From positions 1 to 6,762 of the forward strand of contig DETG01000057.1 of NCBI GenBank assembly GCA_002361535.1: 6,762 bases of DNA. Direction: 5' to 3'. The notes beneath the pieces were generated by a model. That model saw only the letters and a program-made list of their open reading frames with translations. It had not been told where the DNA came from and did no database searches. This stretch comes from Prevotella sp. UBA3294. Lineage in GTDB: Bacteria > Bacteroidota > Bacteroidia > Bacteroidales > Bacteroidaceae. The translations under genes were made by a program, and so were the position numbers. Below, one piece after another: positions 5,583 to 6,762 of this stretch. Position 1 is the first letter of the stretch. Each line of letters starts with the position of its first letter.

Positions 5583-6762
5583 ATGATCATGATGAAGAAA
5601 AGAATAAGCATACTCGCATTCCTGGTAACTTTCCTACTCCCCTCCTTTGGGGAGGGACAGGGAGAGAGCTTCCGCCCCTGGACTTTCTGGTACTGGATGT
5701 ATGGCGCCGTCAGTGAGGCGGGCATCCGTGCTGACCTGAAGGCAATGAAGGATGTGGGACTGGGAGGCTGTTACCTGATGCCTATCCGAGGTGCTGCGGA
5801 ACGACCAGAATATGAAGGCAATGCCGATGCCCTGAGTGACAACTTCTGGAAAATGGTCGACTTAGCCCTTGTGCAAGCTGATTCCCTCGGCTTGGGGATG
5901 GGTATTCACGTTTGTGACGGCTTTGCTCTGGCTGGTGGTCCATGGATTAAGCCAGAGGAATCAATGCAGAAGATTGTGTTCTGCGATACAATCATGGGGG
6001 GAGGCTTCCATCATTTCCGAATGTCCAAGCCTCAACACTATGAGAATTACTATGAGGACATCGCTGTCTATGCGATACCTGTCAAGCAAGACAGACCTGG
6101 CAGTCCCAAGGTTTCCTATTCCCCAGAGGTAACCATCAATGCGAAAGGTGTATATTGTGCTGACACTCCTTGTTGGATACAATATGAGTTCGATCGTTCC
6201 ACATTAGTGCGGAACATTGAAATAGAACCCTCTGGTACGAACTTCCAATGCCAGCGGCTGAGTGTCAAAGCATCTGACGACGGGGTGATTTTCTATGCTG
6301 TCAAACAGCTTACGCCCCCTCGGCAGGGATGGCAGAACACGGGTTTCAATACGACATTCAGTATTCCTCCCACCCGAGCCAAGTATTTCCGTTTTGAATG
6401 GACACCAGAGGGAACAGAACCAGGTGCTGAGGATCTGGATGCCGCTAAATGGAAACCCGTTCTCAGACTGAAGAATATCAAGTTCGGCAGTTGGTCTGTC
6501 ATCGACAATTGGGAGGGCAAGGCAGGTTATGTATGGCGCATCGCCCCTGACACCTCCAAGGAAGAACTGTCTGCTGACGACTATCTTCGCCCACAGGACA
6601 TCATCTGTGCCAAGATGGATGGTGACATGTTGGAGATTGATTTACCCAAAGGCATGTGGCGCATCCTGCGAATGGGACACACCTCTACAGGTCATACCAA
6701 TGCCACAGCTGGTGGTGCCAAGGGATTAGAGTGTGACAAGTTCTCAAGACAAGCAGTGGAGA
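5583..6762 (+). CDS. GH106 alpha-L-rhamnosidase, N-terminal part (runs off the window)
   Basis: This frame is open to the window edge and shows 393 codons of a family whose members are usually about 1000 residues or longer. GH106 enzymes remove alpha-linked L-rhamnose from plant glycans such as rhamnogalacturonans. The signatures are RPWTFWYWMYGAVSEAG (31-47) with DLKAMKDVGLGG, the first beta-alpha unit of the catalytic barrel; GMGIHVCDGFALAGGPWI (105-122); and WRILRMGHTSTGHTNATAGG (359-378) followed by GLECDKFS, a typical GH106 phrase. Residues about 165-300 look like an inserted beta-sandwich. The catalytic acids are expected beyond the window. Three in-frame ATGs (5583, 5589, 5592) precede MKKRISILAFLVTFLLP, a signal peptide; 5592 gives the most typical start, and 5583 is given as the outermost. 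The end of the signal peptide (LPSFGEGQGE) is encoded by repeat copy C. Probably co-transcribed with the GH2 gene upstream. Confidence 0.92.
   Translation, partial: MIMMKKRISILAFLVTFLLPSFGEGQGESFRPWTFWYWMYGAVSEAGIRADLKAMKDVGLGGCYLMPIRGAAERPEYEGNADALSDNFWKMVDLALVQADSLGLGMGIHVCDGFALAGGPWIKPEESMQKIVFCDTIMGGGFHHFRMSKPQHYENYYEDIAVYAIPVKQDRPGSPKVSYSPEVTINAKGVYCADTPCWIQYEFDRSTLVRNIEIEPSGTNFQCQRLSVKASDDGVIFYAVKQLTPPRQGWQNTGFNTTFSIPPTRAKYFRFEWTPEGTEPGAEDLDAAKWKPVLRLKNIKFGSWSVIDNWEGKAGYVWRIAPDTSKEELSADDYLRPQDIICAKMDGDMLEIDLPKGMWRILRMGHTSTGHTNATAGGAKGLECDKFSRQAVE
5637..5666 (-). repeat. Palindromic repeat copy C, inverted, in the GH106 signal-peptide end
   Basis: Read on the minus strand this segment contains CCTCCCCAAAGGAGGGGAG, which matches copy A's CCTCCCAAAAGGAGGGGAG with one substitution, so it is inverted relative to A and B. 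In the GH106 frame it encodes LPSFGEGQGE, the junction between the hydrophobic signal core and the mature protein at SFRPWTF. Its own hairpin pairs CCCTCC (5640-5645) with GGAGGG (5651-5656). It carries no stop codon in this frame and preserves the reading frame. Confidence 0.7.

Overview
The window looks like a fragment of a Bacteroidota chromosome, most likely Prevotella or a close relative. Three things point there: two secreted glycoside hydrolases of families typical of polysaccharide-utilisation loci, a secreted beta-helix-like protein with the short C-terminal motif common in Prevotella secreted proteins, and a promoter of the Bacteroidota type (TTTG, 20 bp, TAnnTTTG). The genus is an inference.

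Layout. Positions 1-851 hold no convincing gene, apart from a possible 13-codon tail of an upstream gene ending at 43. This stretch is rich in repeats. A degenerate array with an exact 22-bp register runs from about 150 to 391, with three consecutive units inverted in place. A second 22-bp array of near-palindromic A/T-rich units runs from 474 to 561, with a possible fifth unit to 583. A strong GC hairpin at 793-826 probably terminates the next gene. That gene (852-2450, minus strand) encodes a 532-residue secreted protein of the DUF4957/DUF5123 pectate-lyase-like kind. A 225-bp divergent intergenic region carries its promoter, a tandem 9-bp repeat and a 20-bp palindrome close to the opposite start codon. 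On the plus strand follow a 952-residue GH2 beta-galactosidase-like enzyme (2676-5534) and, 48 bp later, a GH106 alpha-L-rhamnosidase (from about 5583) that runs off the right edge with 393 codons visible.

How the genes may work together. GH2 and GH106 are probably co-transcribed exported enzymes. A beta-galactosidase-like enzyme beside an alpha-L-rhamnosidase and a divergent pectate-lyase-like protein suggests breakdown of a rhamnose- and galactose-containing plant glycan such as rhamnogalacturonan. No SusC/SusD pair or regulator is visible, so this is inference.

The least ordinary signals are the two 22-bp-register arrays and a small G/C-rich palindromic element present three times within 1.4 kb: in frame inside the GH2 gene, in the GH2-GH106 gap, and inverted and in frame at the signal-peptide end of GH106.
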